Of a stretch of DNA of 64,000 bases, positions 33,136 to 46,671 are shown piece after piece. Origin of the DNA: Siphonodentalium dalli (taxonomy: Eukaryota > Mollusca > Scaphopoda > Gadilida > Siphonodentaliidae); assembly GCA_032622095.1 (NCBI GenBank), contig CP136068.1, positions 156,387,151 through 156,451,150 on the forward strand, read 5' to 3'. A program made the translations under genes and the position numbers. The notes below the pieces were generated by a model. That model worked only from the letters and a program-made list of their open reading frames with translations. It made no database searches and had not been told where the DNA came from. Each line of letters starts with the position of its first letter. Position 1 is the first letter of the stretch.

Positions 33136-36100
33136 TACAAGTTAAAACCAATATCAATCATATACACATCATGTTTTCTGTTCTGAAGAGATAAAGGAAC
33201 AAGACTATTGGAGTTTAATTCACATTTATGTATGATAAAGGAAATTCCGAATCCCTGGAAATACTTACAGCTATGCTCTAATTAATCGACCTTCCTTAAC
33301 GAGGTTGACCACCGGTATTCCCATAGTACTCGACCATGTTCATGTGTCGTGATCAACTGCAAGTCAATGATACCACACTAACCACATCGTGTTCGCTGAT
33401 AGACCATATTCTTCGTGCGATGTTTATATGAATTATATCCTTTTAAGTCGGTATTGTAACCGCACCAGAGTATTTATTTCTGGCATGGCGTGACACTGCA
33501 TTGATGAATGATGATGAACTTGCAAATGGCTCCATGGCGGCAGTGACCAACTTCGTATGTTGAATAAACCGCAAACAATTTATTATATTTAAAATGGTGC
33601 CGGACGTTAAACGCTCGAGTGTTTCAACTATTTAGATCGAACTTGGCATTTTTGCAGCCGCAAAACAAAACGTTAACGCTGAGGCAGTTTGTTAAAACTT
33701 GGTTTATCGCAGTTAAAAAAATATTACCACGTGAGATTAACGATGGCTACCACTATCATGTCAGCCAATAGCATTAGCGGTGATACCACTCGACTGCGGT
33801 TGACTGGCGGTATCTTATCGCCCTCATTAGCGACCAAAAACCTCATTAAATGGGTTGATTAATTATAGCATAGCTGTATTTTGTGTGTAGACACAATGTA
33901 TGGCATTGTATGCATCACTATAGGAATATGACACAATGTTCGCACACAACATGTCTTTGGCGCACACAATCGTAAAATAATAAGAGACAACCTTGTATTT
34001 ACGTCAACGTGACCGCTTTCTCAATCTTCACTTCCACTCCAAGTTCCAATAGAAAGCTTTGCAATACCAGCACTACGTTCATAACTGAACAATGTTGTCA
34101 GTGTTGATACATCTTTATTAAGTCAATCACAGATTCATGGTCGCAATAGATATACCAACATGTAATCTACTAATCTCTATAATGGGTGAACTCGATTCAT
34201 GGCTCCGGTAATATTCGGAACTGATATCATGACGATAATCAATGCAGCAAATGAGTCAGATTAATGACTAATGCTGCACATCATTTCAGTTTATTTTCCA
34301 CATCGTATCAACTATCTCACTCGAATCACTGTACTATTCGCGGAGGAACCTTCATGGCTGTGCATATGTTTCTTATCCATGTAGCTGGAATTATTAGGAA
34401 TACGATATGATCAAAAACACTATGTACACCAGAACGTCATGATTAATCAACAAGTGTACTTGGATCATCTTTGCGATTCCGGCAATCTTCAGAAATCATC
34501 TCAGACTCACAAGTCTCGCAACTACTCAATGGAACTGCATGCCAGGTCCATTCCATTGGTATGATATAGCCAAGAGTAATTCGGCAGATCTATTCATGTT
34601 CCAGTTTGAAATATAGTAACTCATTGTGACATTGTATGTCACTGTTTTATTTACAAAATTCACCTGTTCACAATCACAGTGTTTGTTTTTACTGACTTCA
34701 CTCATCCATTCTTCTCTCAGTCACTAAATCAAGCCTTGGTTAGATCGGAATAATCAGCGAGAATAATCATTATTCGATGCGATTTCCGAATCAATTATCA
34801 AGCAAATATTTCTGTTTTGTTTCACAAAACTGTTCCGAATTCACAAAAAGTCATAAACGACCTTCACATTTATTTATTCTGCGAACGTTAAATGTCACTC
34901 ATCATAAGGGACACACTAAACGTTGTAGTCGAGTCCGATGTCGAGTCCGACAAATAAAATAAATTTAAAAGATTATTTGTGACTCACAAACGAACGAGTT
35001 GATTAATTTATCATCCGCCATTTTCACAAGCATGGATAAACTCCGTGTTCGTTGACTGGTTCACACGCACTTGTGGTTAGGCATGTTTGATTGGCCAATC
35101 ATTCGTAGACCACCAGTCATATATGTAGCATTTTTCTCGTGTAGCGTTTTAATTTATTATGGATAAAATCGGCGTCTGTTTATTTGAAACCATTTGTGTG
35201 TTATGCATGTCATATTTTAGGTCAAAAACGTGGTTTTTGTCAATTTATAACGGCATATTCCGCCGTAAAAGTACCACCAAGAAATGTATCGCACTTTATG
35301 GTTGTTCGTTCACCAAACATCTCGTGTATATATAATATAGACTTACCTACTGGAAAATTGGGTAAAACTTCTCATCAAAAACATGTTCCCGCGTATAAAC
35401 GTTAAGGATCGTCAAAAAATATTACTATATAATTCAGAAATGATAATGGGATGATAATGTTATTATGTTGTTCAAATCATGATACTACGCGGTGTGATGT
35501 GTTTACTATTAAGCGCGCCCGCTTCACGGTTAAATCAAAACTCGTGTGAGCCAATTGTTCATAATCACATACCGATTTTGAATATACATATGTGTATTTC
35601 TATAATCAGAACACATTTGCTATTATTCGATTATTTACAGTGTAGATTATACTTCCACTATGTGCGTCCAGGATGCATGATTTAGCGATGCAAACAGGGG
35701 GGCAATCCAATATGTGCCATTAAATCGACCCGATAGCCAATATAATAATTGAATCTCTGCACTGCTAATGAACATATGATTGTGGTTGAATGAGCCTCTG
35801 TTTTCAAAAGCATATGTATCCATCCCCACTAATTTTGGTCTGACAGAGTACCTATTCAATGTTACTGGTAAAATGCAAGACTGTATTTTGATGAAAATTT
35901 CCACCCTGCACTCATATTCCAGTCTGCACTTATATTAATTCTGGTCGTTTTGTTTTCGCCCTGCACTTATATTCCAGACGGCACTTATATTCAAGACACG
36001 AGAGTATGTTCCTGTTTATAATAATTTGTCGTAAGTGATTTTGACGATTACTGACTGTTGTATTCTTCAGAGTCCCAGTCTTCTGTCTTTACAGTCAGGT

Positions 36101-36505
36101 GAGCGACCCCACAGTCATTGACTGTCTTGTTTTGGAAAATAGAGTACAACATAAATTCACCGGGGAATACTTGTGGGAATTCCCCCACACGTCACATCTA
36201 ATCGTATCAAATTCGTTTTATTATCGAACGAGGCTATATTTAGCAGACTGAGACACGATGTGGACTTTGGACTGTACAGCTGCTTGTTCGTATCGTTGAA
36301 CTGGAATTCTAATTCCCTTCTTAATAATTTCTCACTGGAACATATTTTACTTATGGTGGATCATTCTTGTTATTGGTAGGTAAAGCTGCACACCTCTCTA
36401 ATTTGACAGAAACATTGTATAATTTTGAGTTTCACTACGGCATAATCGTGGTGATCTGTATATTTATGTTGTGTATTCAGTCGCGAAATACACTCATCGA
36501 TAATA
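33136..36505. other. Non-coding stretch
   Basis: No supported gene. A segment at 35905-36005 (CACCCTGCACTCATATTCCAG and variants, three times) is an inverted relative of 28568-28660. Other parts show no pattern I can name. Confidence 0.4.
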
Positions 36506-37395
36506 CATATACAGACATGGGGGTAATCGATACTACATCTACGCACACAGGGGGGTCATCAATAATACATCTACGCACATAGGGGGGGGGGGTCATCGAT
36601 CATACATATACGGACATGGGTGGGGGAGGGGGTGGGTCATCGATAATACATCTACGCACATGGGGGGGGGGTCTTCGATAATACATCTACGCACATGTGT
36701 GGGGGTCATTGATAATACATCTACGCACATGGGGGTGGTCACCCATAAAACATCTACGCACATGAGGGTGTCATCGATAATACATCTACGTCCATGGGGG
36801 GGGGTCACCGATAAAACATATCGCACATGGGGGTGTCATCGATAATACATCTACGCACATCGGGGTGTCATCGATAATACATCTACGCACATGGGGGGGG
36901 GTCACCGATAAAACATCTACGCACATGGGGGTGTCATCGATAATACATCTACGCACATGGGGGGGGGGTCATCGATAAAACATCTACGCACATCGGGGTA
37001 TCACCGATAAAACATGGGGTAATAGATCTACGCACATGGATGGGGGTCATTGATAATACATCTACGCACAGGGGGGGGGGGGTGTCACCTATAATACATC
37101 TACGCACATGGGGTGGTCACCGATAAAACATCTACGCACATCGGGGTGTCACCGATAAAACATGGGTAATACATCTACGCACATGGATGGGGGTCATTGA
37201 TAATACATCTACGCACAGGGGGGGGGGGGGTGTCATCGATAATACATCTACGCACATGGGGGTGGTCACCGATAAAACATCTACGCACATGGGGGTGTCA
37301 TCGATAAAACATGGGGTAATACATCTAAGCACATGGGTGGGTGTCATTGATAATACATCTACGCACAGGGGGGGGGGGTGTCATCTATAATACAT
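36506..37395 (+). repeat. G-rich minisatellite running into an assembly gap
   Basis: About 36-bp units of ATACATCTACGCACAT, a run of 4-12 G, TCATCGATA. A second form has CACCGATAAAACAT. From about 37014 a longer period of about 150 bases (four units) repeats about 2.5 times, each starting TAATACATCTACGCACATGG. The G runs could form G-quadruplexes. Confidence 0.9.
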
Positions 37396-37495
37396 NNNNN
37401 NNNNNNNNNNNNNNNNNNNNNNNNNNNNNNNNNNNNNNNNNNNNNNNNNNNNNNNNNNNNNNNNNNNNNNNNNNNNNNNNNNNNNNNNNNNNNNN
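37396..37495. other. Assembly gap (100 N)
   Basis: Exactly 100 N, the usual placeholder for a gap of unknown size. It breaks the minisatellite, whose true length is therefore unknown. Confidence 0.98.
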
Positions 37496-37552
37496 CAATA
37501 TATATATAGAAGTGTTAAATCTATACCGGTAGATAGATATAAATCATGCGAT

Positions 37553-37788
37553 ATACGGGGCATTTCGGAGATTTGCGTTATTTCGTAAACTGCAATAATT
37601 ACGAAATAACGCGGATATCAGTAAAATGAAAGTAATAGTCATGTGCATCCGCCATGTGCGGACGATAAATAAAAAAATAATGAAAAATGTAAATTTCGTC
37701 GCTATAAGGGAAATTTCTTTTGTTTGAAATTTTGGGGCATTCTTTAGAAAATTACATCATCAAAAAGACAAAAGAATGCCCCGTAAAT
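37553..37788. mobile_element. MITE-like element with nested hairpins
   Basis: Ends are TACGGGGCATT and AATGCCCCGTA, with TA as a possible target duplication. Inside is a perfect 14-bp stem GCGTTATTTCGTAA (37575-37588) with its complement at 37599-37612, and GGGGCATTCTTT pairs with AAAGAATGCCCC near the right end. No gene. Confidence 0.6.
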
Positions 37789-39584
37789 GGCATTATATAT
37801 GTATGTATGTATGTGTGTGTGTTTATGCAATGACCAACTGAATCGCTGATTGACAGCGCTGCGCATCAAAATAAAAAGATAATTACGTCATCAGTATTCA
37901 GGAGTAAGAGGCACATGAGACGCAAACACATTGTAGCAATCGACATCAGTTGCCACATCGTATAACTGATTGCTGGTCAGTTAACATGATTTCTTGTCAT
38001 CCGTGCAGCGACTGTGTCTAACTCTTCAAATCCAATTTTAATAGACTTGAACATATATGTAGGTTCATAATGTTTTTTTACGTCAGTTTGTGTAATCATA
38101 GTATATTGTTCCAATCACAATAACATATCTTATACACATTAAACTTTACTCGGTATATCAAAATACCCGTAGGTCCATAAATACTTGAACCATACCTTTC
38201 TAGGAACATATACCGGTATCCTGTAATAGCTGTATATACATATGTGCATTGAAGTCATAAAACATAACTTTGAACACGATACTTGCCCCCCCCCCTACAA
38301 AGCAACAGCCGTCTGCACGGTATGGAACAGAAAAGAGGCTAGAGCGGTCCGTGTAGTCTAGATAATACATGCGAAAAAATTAAAACAAATACATTTTGTT
38401 ATAACAGCTTCAATTATTTTTTTCAGATTAATTAGTTTTTCGATTTGTTGCACGCCTGTATCATATGTAGCTTATGGTTCATAGTTTGCCTTCTTTTTAT
38501 TTCGTACCCCTTCTTCGTTAAGTGGACAGGCGGGGGGGGGGGGGGGGGGGGGGGGGGGGGTCAGACGGGAACGAATGGAAATAAATGGGAAGATTTTTCG
38601 GAAGCATATACTTAAGATGAACGATTAATGGGTTCTCTATTCGAGTATAAATCAACTTGAACAAATATCCAGACTCTGTTACTTTCATCTGAATGTAAGT
38701 TTATTGAAATGAAGCATGACTTAATTTTATTTAGACTGTGTTGTCTACTGCATGTACATGCACGGTTACCACACGAACCCGCAATTAGCAGAGGGAGGGA
38801 CACATAACAAATTAAAAGGATAAGACGATGTATTATATTAGGAAATATATATACATATGTTTACATCGGCGCACATATACAAATATAAATTCAGCCTCTC
38901 TCGTGTAGATGGTCATATATGGGGCTCTCGGTGTTGGTTGAAAGATGGAGTCAATTATGCATGTCTGCCGTACGTCTTGTTGATTGGCGACAAATGCATG
39001 GGTGGTGCCGTTGGTGGCGGCGTTAAATATCCCTCCGGTAGCTGATTTTAAATTTTCACTGGAGTGGAGTGGGTTGGCCTATCTTGGTTGGTCCCTTGCC
39101 ATAGCAACTCCACTAACTCGCTCACATCCAGGAGTGAGTTGCGGTTTCATCACACTCGGGCTCAGATGAGGTATCATTCTGAAATTAAAATAACGGAAAT
39201 GATTAATGAACTGCTCCCCAACTCAATTTGAAATGTAAAGAATTTACAGCGAAAATGCATAAATCAGAATAGGTTTCGACAAAGAAATAGTTCGTCCGAT
39301 ATGACCAATTCTGGTGAAAATTCTTTATTGAATATCAGACCACAATAGCACATGTTCAATCCTCTTTCTAAATATCAATGTATCTATATGTGTATTGTGT
39401 TTAAAATGTTTGATTTTTTTAAAATAAATATTGTTTACACAAATATATTAGAACGACACTGTGTGTTGCCAATATAGATTGGCAATAAGTATACCCTGAT
39501 TGCCACCATTCACCCTTTGATACCATTCGCATAATGAACTACAATAAGAATTAAGAAATCGTATACCATCCCCTACCAAAAATC
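37789..39584. other. Non-coding stretch with homopolymers
   Basis: Contains a GTAT/GT microsatellite (37798-37821), a C run near 38287, and a run of 29 G at 38532-38560. No gene is supported. Confidence 0.5.
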
Positions 39585-40245
39585 AGTTATATTCTAGTTA
39601 ATTATTAGCCAACTATTAGCCAGTCACATTAGCCAACCTTTAGTTAAGGTCTAGTCAATAACCTAGTTACTATTTAGCTTAACTAGATATTAGCTGACAT
39701 TAGCTAGATATTAGCTAAGATGAATTTCCTTTAATGAAATCCCATGAGCGTTAGCTATCTTTTAGCCGTTTCAACTATGCTAATTAGTTATTTAGCTAGA
39801 ATCTAGCTAAGATTTAGCTACTTTTTAGTAAGTTATGCAAATGAGCTATTTAGCCATAATCTAGCTAACAATTAGCTACTTTTTAGTTACATAAATTAGC
39901 TACTATTTAGCTATAGCTAATTTTTAACTAATGTTTAGCTAAGATTTAGTATGGTCTGGATGCCAGCTGTAGAAACCAGCTAAAATGACTAAATATTAAC
40001 TAGAATATAACTAAATATTAGCTAAATATATCAGCCATTATCTAGCTATAGTATTTAGTACAGTATTAGCCAGAATCTAGCTATATTCTAGTTAAAATCT
40101 AGCTATTTTCTAGTTAAAATCTAGCTATCTTTTAGCTGGTATCTAGTATAATATTAGCTAACATCTAGCTATATTCTAGTTAATATCTAGCTAATATTTA
40201 GCCTAATATTAGCTTGAATCTAGCAATCTAGCAACCTGTACAATT
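39585..40245. repeat. TAGCTA/CTAGTTA-rich degenerate tandem tract
   Basis: About 660 bases made largely of TTAGCTA, ATCTAGCTA and TTCTAGTTAA in units of about 16-22 bases. The motif is nearly self-complementary, so both strands look alike. Confidence 0.85.
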
Positions 40246-40563
40246 AAGTAAGGGACCTAATTAAAAGAAGTACATATTAAAATGGCAGTTGCAAGACATT
40301 TAGTAATAACAAATAAGTTACAAACATAATTATTTATTTTGAAACAATGACAAGTTAGTGCGTTAACAATTTCAGTGCCAAGTCTGATTTTTGTATCAAC
40401 TCGTATTTCTTTGATAATTTTTTCAAATTTATTGATTAAAGCCAATAGCTGCAGATTTGACCTTTCTGTGCATCCTTAAGGCCGTAAATTTGCTGCACAT
40501 ATCAGTGAGAAATATCAGCATACATATGTATTTTCAGTTGGAACTAGAGGTGTGACTGTGACT

Positions 40564-41092
40564 AAGGATACCCCCCCCCCCCCCGTTTTTTAAATACTAA
40601 GATGTTTCACATGTCAGTAAACATTTAGTTAAAATAATAAAATAACAGTTCACATTGCAGTACACAACCCTATCCCTAATCTTAAAGCTATTGACCGAAA
40701 AATGTAGGAATAAAAGCTCAGACAAAATTATGCATGTTGCAAAAATGTTCCAAGTCGAAAAAGGGGAATAACTCCACAAAAAAAGTCGAACAGACATCAT
40801 AATCGCAGGTGCACAGGTTCCCATGGTACTAAATGTGAGTGCCAAGATTAAAAAACATTGACCTAAAAATGTAGGAATAAAAGCTCAGACAAAATTATAC
40901 ATCTTGCGAAAATAGTCGAAAAAGGGGTCATAATCGCAGGTGCACAGGTAACCATGGTGGTTGATGTCTGTACCAAGTTTCACGGAAATTGATAGAAAAA
41001 CGACTGAGAAAAACTCCGGACAAATTTATGTCCACGGACGAACTCCAGTATACACCCCCCCCTAACTTCATTGCGGCGGGGGTTATAATTAT
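40564..41092. mobile_element. Tandem-core element with C-run and G-run ends, copy 1
   Basis: It begins near GGATACCCCCC and ends with TACACCCCCC, then TAACTTCATTGCGGCGGGGG, then TTATAAT. The core has units of about 170 bases with GACAAAATTAT, AAGTCGAAAAAGGGG, CATAATCGCAGGTGCACAGG and ACCATGGT. The general build is like the elements at 13.1-15.9 kb. No gene. Confidence 0.5.
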
Positions 41093-41254
41093 TATTAAAT
41101 AGTTGGAACTCGAAGGTACATTTCCTTCTGGGCCACGGCATACTATTGCCGCAGTGGATTGCCGAAGCAAACCAATCTGAATTAAGAGGGCTGCTACATC
41201 GACACGAAACGAATATCGAATCAAATCATACCTGTGTTTTGCATTCTCATTGCA

Positions 41255-41912
41255 GGTGCACAACCCTAACCCTAATCTTAAACCTATTGACCGAAAAATG
41301 TGGGAATAAAAGCTCGGACAAAATTATGCATGTTGCAAAAAAATTCTAAGTAAAAAAGGGGAATAACTCCACAAGAAAAAGTCGGACAGACATCATAATC
41401 GCAGATGCACAGGTTCCCATGGTACTAAATATTACTGCCAAGATTAAAAAAACATTGACCTAAAAATGTAGGAATAAATGCTCGGACAAAATTAGACATG
41501 TCGCAAAAAACATATCTAAGTTGAAAAAGGGAGATAACTCCACCAAAAAATGTCGGACAGACGTCATAATCGCAGGTGTACAGGTTCCCGTGGTACTAAA
41601 TATCTGTGTCAAGTTTTTTTTTTAAATTGACCGAAAAATGTACTAGTATGAATAAAAGCTCGGACAAAATTATACATTTTGCAAATAATTTCTAAGTCGA
41701 AAAAGGGAGGATAACTCCACCAAAAAATATCCGACAGACGTCATAATCACAGGTGCACAGGTTCCCATGGTGGTTAATATCTGTGCCAAGTTTCACGGAA
41801 ATTGATCAAAAAACGACTGAGAAAAACTCCAGACAAATTTGTGTCTACGGACAGACCGACGGACAAGCTGACTCCAGTACACCCCCCTAACTTCGTTGTG
41901 GGGGGTATAATA
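41255..41912. mobile_element. Tandem-core element, copy 2
   Basis: About four core units of the same family as 40564-41092, ending TACACCCCCCTAACTTCG then TTGTGGGGGGTATAATA. The 41093-41254 stretch between copies is unrelated and holds no supported gene. Confidence 0.55.
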
Positions 41913-42067
41913 AGTGTACTAGTACCGTAGATGGGCATGCATCCAATGCCATCCATGTACAAAATTCAATGACTCGTACTAAGATGGCAATACAATAATC
42001 AAGGGAATCAATGATTTAAACTGATAAAATACTTTTACTAATAATATATAAATTATCTATAGATTAG

Positions 42068-42189
42068 TTAGATCATGCCATGAATCTCTACTCTGGCTGA
42101 CACCCGTAGAGATCATATTCCACCAGTTTAAAACCTGGGAACGTTTAAAGTTACTTAAAGGTTAAATGTAATTTCGAGCTGGGAACATC
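42068..42189 (+). repeat. Fold-back family, plus-strand end
   Basis: Begins GATCATGCCATGAATCTCTA. The family recurs at 44515-44710 (minus), 45195-45240 (plus), 45806-46020 (plus), 46225-46375 (minus), 49738-49940 (plus), 50077-50120 (plus) and 50150-50335 (minus). It is cut at 42190 by another element. Confidence 0.75.
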
Positions 42190-44512
42190 AGGCCAAAGCG
42201 AAAAATAGGTGTGTTTCCACTCCCATCCATAAAAAAAACAGGGGGGGGGGTGGCTTTTCACTTTCTTTTTTTTTCACTTTATTTTTTCGCGGGGAAATTC
42301 AAATATCATATTTGTGCTTTAAGGCCAAAAAAAAAACATCTGTGTTTCCGGTTACCCGACCGACCTGCCGAAATTGGGCCGACCTGAACTTTTTTTTCTT
42401 CAAATTTCAACCAAAAAAAAAAAAAATTTTTTTTTTTTTTTTTTTTTTTAATGCATGTAATTGGCATGTAAACACATCTATATCGTTAAATATATACTAT
42501 ATACTATGTTTACATTAAGCAGCAATAATTTTAGATGGAAATTTCAAAAACAATTTACTTCTATTAAAATACATGTCCATTTGTGGTTGCAGATGAATCC
42601 CAATCTCACCAATAAATTTGCAGTCTTTAAAACCTGCCTGTGGTAATCTTGTTTGTTCAACTCCCATGTCTTGTGGGAAGAAGTCTTATCTGTTAGAGAG
42701 CAATATATATATAGAAGACATTCTATATTAGAATTTAAAGTTCCTCTCCCCAGTCAATCAAGGATTCATAGTGTTCATGCATAGTTACTAGTACATGTAT
42801 GTATACAGACAGTATAAAGATGACTGCATGTCTACCATATCAAACACCCTTCTGTGATGGGCACTAAAAAAGCACATGAAATTATCTACTGGTTTGTTTG
42901 GGTGTATGATGTATCAAGCATGCACATGCCAGTGTGTATAAGGAACTTCAAAGTTGGGGCCAATTTTAATGCTGAGGTGTGGTACCTCAGTCAAGGTGTG
43001 GCCTGTGGTACCATTTTCAGTGTGGTGTGGGACTTTATATTTCAGTGCAGTTGAGGGGTGTCTGAGGAACATTTACACCCTGTGCAATGTGTCTGAGGCG
43101 CATGTGAGATATGTGTCTTAGGTCCTGAGGTGTATGACCAAATATTTAAGTGAGATTTGAATTAATATCATACAAGTTATGTTATTATAAAGTAATAGAA
43201 AAGCCCTATTATGGTGTATGTCTTGGGCCTGTTGATATGTCAATATTGTGCTCTGAGGAAGATGTGCCACCACAATCTAAACTGAGAGAATAATTACAAG
43301 AGAGCTGCATAATTGAGTGCCTGGGAGGCATTTGTTTGTTCACATTGACAATACTTATCATATTATTGTGCTACATTAACTGTTTACTTGCAAAATACAT
43401 GGACAACCTTAACACAAGTATAAAGAGTAAGCATTAATGTACTTCTTAACTGTTCGGGGGGAAAATAAAAAAATATTACCAAAAAAAATAAAATCCCTAC
43501 CTACCTACCTGGAATTTTTTGGCACCGTAATAGGAAACAAATAAGTTTTTTTTTTAGGCCTTAGTATCTTTCTAATAATTATGTCATTTATGAACTTATT
43601 GTGAAGGCTAACAATGTATGTACTGAATTTCAGTGCCTTGTATTTAATCTACATGTGCAAATTGTACATATGTTCATTAATATTCAATAAAACAACTAGT
43701 TTCAATATTTACAACAGTGTAGAAATTAGAATAACTTTCCACATAATTGGGCGTCAAGGCCTTTGGGGTGATTCTTTTCATAGACTTGAAAAAAGGTGTT
43801 GCAGTGGGGAACCTTTGTCATTTTGTTTCTGCCTTGCGCCATGTGTATGCATTTAAAAAACTTAAGTGCCAACACACTGCTGGCACTTGTTTGGGACGAC
43901 ATGTTGACACTATTTCCCGGATGTTGGCAAAATTGTTTTAGATCTTCCGGTAAATATACACTCCGGCTTCCGTTCGGTAAATTACCGTAGGCCTATATCA
44001 TCCGGTTGTTACAGTCCGTTCTTTTCAGACACCGTTGGAAGTTTTGGGACAGATGTATTCTTTGCGATTGCGTTCGCGTAAATATTGTGTAGCATTATTT
44101 TGCCGGTATATTTGGGCATGTCGTTAGTTGACGTACATTAATAATGCGGTCATAAACTCATCACCCTAATGGCGCCATGGAGCTTCATTTTACAGTGTGT
44201 CTGAAAACCACGTGCGCGTTTGTTTTTGTTTACAATCTGTTGCTATATCGGTCACAACACGGAATTTTATTGTCAGTGGGTCGATTTAATAACCAAATAA
44301 GGAGACAATTTTAGTACTAGTATGCTTGTTTATGTGAGAGGTCTATATATAACAATATAAATAGTGTAGTATTAATTCACGTGGAAATAGTAAATACATC
44401 GTATTTTATTTTTCGGGATTTGGAAAATAAATAAAGTGAGTTTCGTCGGGGGGTTTTGAGGTGGGGCGGGCGGGGGAGTGGAAACATGCCTATTTTTCAC
44501 TTTGGCCTCAGG
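42190..44512. mobile_element. 2.3-kb terminal-inverted-repeat element inserted in a fold-back repeat
   Basis: The left end has GGCCAAAGCGAAAAATAGG then TGTTTCCACTCC; the right end reversed reads GGCCAAAGTGAAAAATAGG then CATGTTTCCACTCC. About 30 of 33 bases match. Pieces of the fold-back family lie on both sides. The interior has poly-A/T runs, a G run and short open frames without domains, including one at 43747-43941 that I could not identify. Confidence 0.55.
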
Positions 44513-44514
44513 TA

Positions 44515-45230
44515 CCGAATAAATTAAGCAACAGGTACTAGTACCGGTAAATTAACAAAGAAAATACATTTCCCACGTTATTTTTATATTTATAAGGTTC
44601 CCTGTTAAAACTGTAAAAATTCCCGGGTTTTGTACTGGTGGAATATGATCTCTTCGAGCATCCGCCAGAGAAGAGATTCATGGCATGATCTACCGGTATA
44701 GATTTGGTTCTTTGGCTCAATCAATATATTTCATAAATCTGTGGCCAATTGAAATCAAATGAGCTGACAATCTATCTTCAAGCTATTCTCTTCCCTTTAG
44801 GTTTTCAGACCCACTAAATATGTTGAAGGCTACCTATTTTTTTTTTTTTTTTATGAGAACTCTTTTCAACAATATAGGTAGTCCTTAATATCGCAATTCT
44901 TTGTTCCTTCATCTCTCCCTTGTTGCTGGGGATATAATTTAACAAGTTATAATTAGTTTTATGGACCCACTCTAAATATAAAATACTAATTGCATCCGGG
45001 AGATAATCAAATGTGTGTGTTTGGATACTTATCTGTGAAATGGTCTATATGGACATCATAATAGGAGTTAAATTCAACCTAAAAGCCTAAACTTGGCTAA
45101 AGGGAAGAGAATAGCTTGAAGATAGTCAATCGGCAGATGGCCACAGATTTATGAAATATATTGATTGAGTCAAGGAATCATATTTATAGATCATGCCATG
45201 AATCTCTACTCTGGCTGAAGTCCATGTTTG
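44515..45230. mobile_element. Fold-back element with ~130-bp inverted arms
   Basis: The arm at about 44665-44800 (with CAATATATTTCATAAATCTG and CTTCAAGCTATTCTCTTCCC) is the reverse complement of about 45096-45225. The loop is about 300 bases. The outer left portion belongs to the fold-back family listed at 42068. Confidence 0.7.
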
Positions 45231-45805
45231 GATACCAGATTTAACCAGAATGCATCATTCTCGCTATCCGTGAAATGGTCTGTCACTGTCAGCCACGTCC
45301 CATCTAAAGAAACACATATTCATATACCATATGGTACCTCCAAGACTCTATCAGATCATTAATTATCCTTTTTGGTCATGTCTTTAAATTAGTCAATACC
45401 GTACTAGTGCATGTACAGTATATACTGTTGTATTGTAATTTAAAGTGTTCAACTTTGTTGATATGCTCTGAAAGTTTTTTGATGAAGCTGCTGCACACAT
45501 GGGGATGCTTAGCCCCGAGACTAGTGGGAGAAATTTGCAAACTTTGTATGACTGAGTCTATATATGACCGATTCCATTTTTTTCTTCTTCTGATGTCACA
45601 TTGATTGTCACGTGATTGTCTCCGAGATCCAAATTCCAATGCACACTGCATGTATCGTATCGTCTCTCTCCCTCCAACAGAATTAGTTTTGTCCCGTAAT
45701 ACAAGCACTCTGCCAGTCCCAAGTCACAAGTGGATGATTGAAATTGAAATTCGCTTTGCAAAATGCAAACAATGAATGCAACATTCGAGATCAATCAGTG
45801 AAATT

Positions 45806-46375
45806 GATTGATCATGCCATGAATCTCTACTCTGTCTAACTCCCGTAGACATATTCCACCAGTACAAAACCCGGGAAGGCGGGAACTTTTTAAAGTTTTG
45901 ACAGAGAACCTTATAAAGACGAAAAAATAACAAGGGAAATGTATTTCTTTGACAGACTTTGTTAATTATACCTGTTGCTTAATGATTTATTCACCGGTAC
46001 GTGAAGTTCCCAGCTCAAGATAACATTATTTACGTGACTTTTGACACCGGATTCCACAATAAATATTGAATTTATTCCCAGTCATTAAACTCTACACATT
46101 ATATCGTAAGTGACACATTTCACGAATACTATAGGAAATAAACTTGGCAGGGTGGGTGCATGTGCTTGTGGGGAGGTGGGTGGTACATTCTAACAAACTT
46201 CAGCCCAAAAATGTTCTCGACAGGGAAGTTCTGTGAGATTGCCCAAATAAATACATTCCCTACGTTATTTTTTCGACTTTATAATGTTCCCTGTCAAAAG
46301 ACAAAACTTAAAAAAGTTCCCGAAACCCGGGTTTTGACAACTTTTGTACTGGTGGAATATGAATCATGATCTGTA
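45806..46375. mobile_element. Fold-back element
   Basis: Plus-strand arm 45806-46020 begins GATCATGCCATGAATCTCTA and includes GGGAACTTTTTAAAGTTTTG. The complement lies at 46225-46375. Spacer about 200 bases with no gene. Confidence 0.7.
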
Positions 46376-46671
46376 CGCCTATGGCTATGGCTACGCCTCA
46401 CAGAGTAGACTCAAAATCAAATTGATGTTGTTTTCCAGTAGTCACTTGAAGTTCACCGAAGAACACATGTGGTTAACTTCTTGTGAGAATATTCGTCTGT
46501 GGGTTTGATGATCCATGAAATTGAGTTATAAATTCATTATTGTCAAATATTGACTGAATCAGTCATTCAGTGATTCACTCATTCGAGTCATTGAGTCAAC
46601 CGGTCGGTGATCTGAATTTAGGCTTTTAGTTTTAGCGCACGTGTCCATCACTTATAATTTATATGCAACCA

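Noticed and set aside
35184-35405. Possible THAP-type zinc-finger fragment (a C-x4-C phrase, IALYGCS, in another frame)
   Set aside because: Only a few residues fit, stops follow at once, and no downstream THAP residues are seen.
38857-39169. Overlapping plus-strand frames near 39 kb as an exon
   Set aside because: Neither has a recognisable motif and codon content looks unremarkable.
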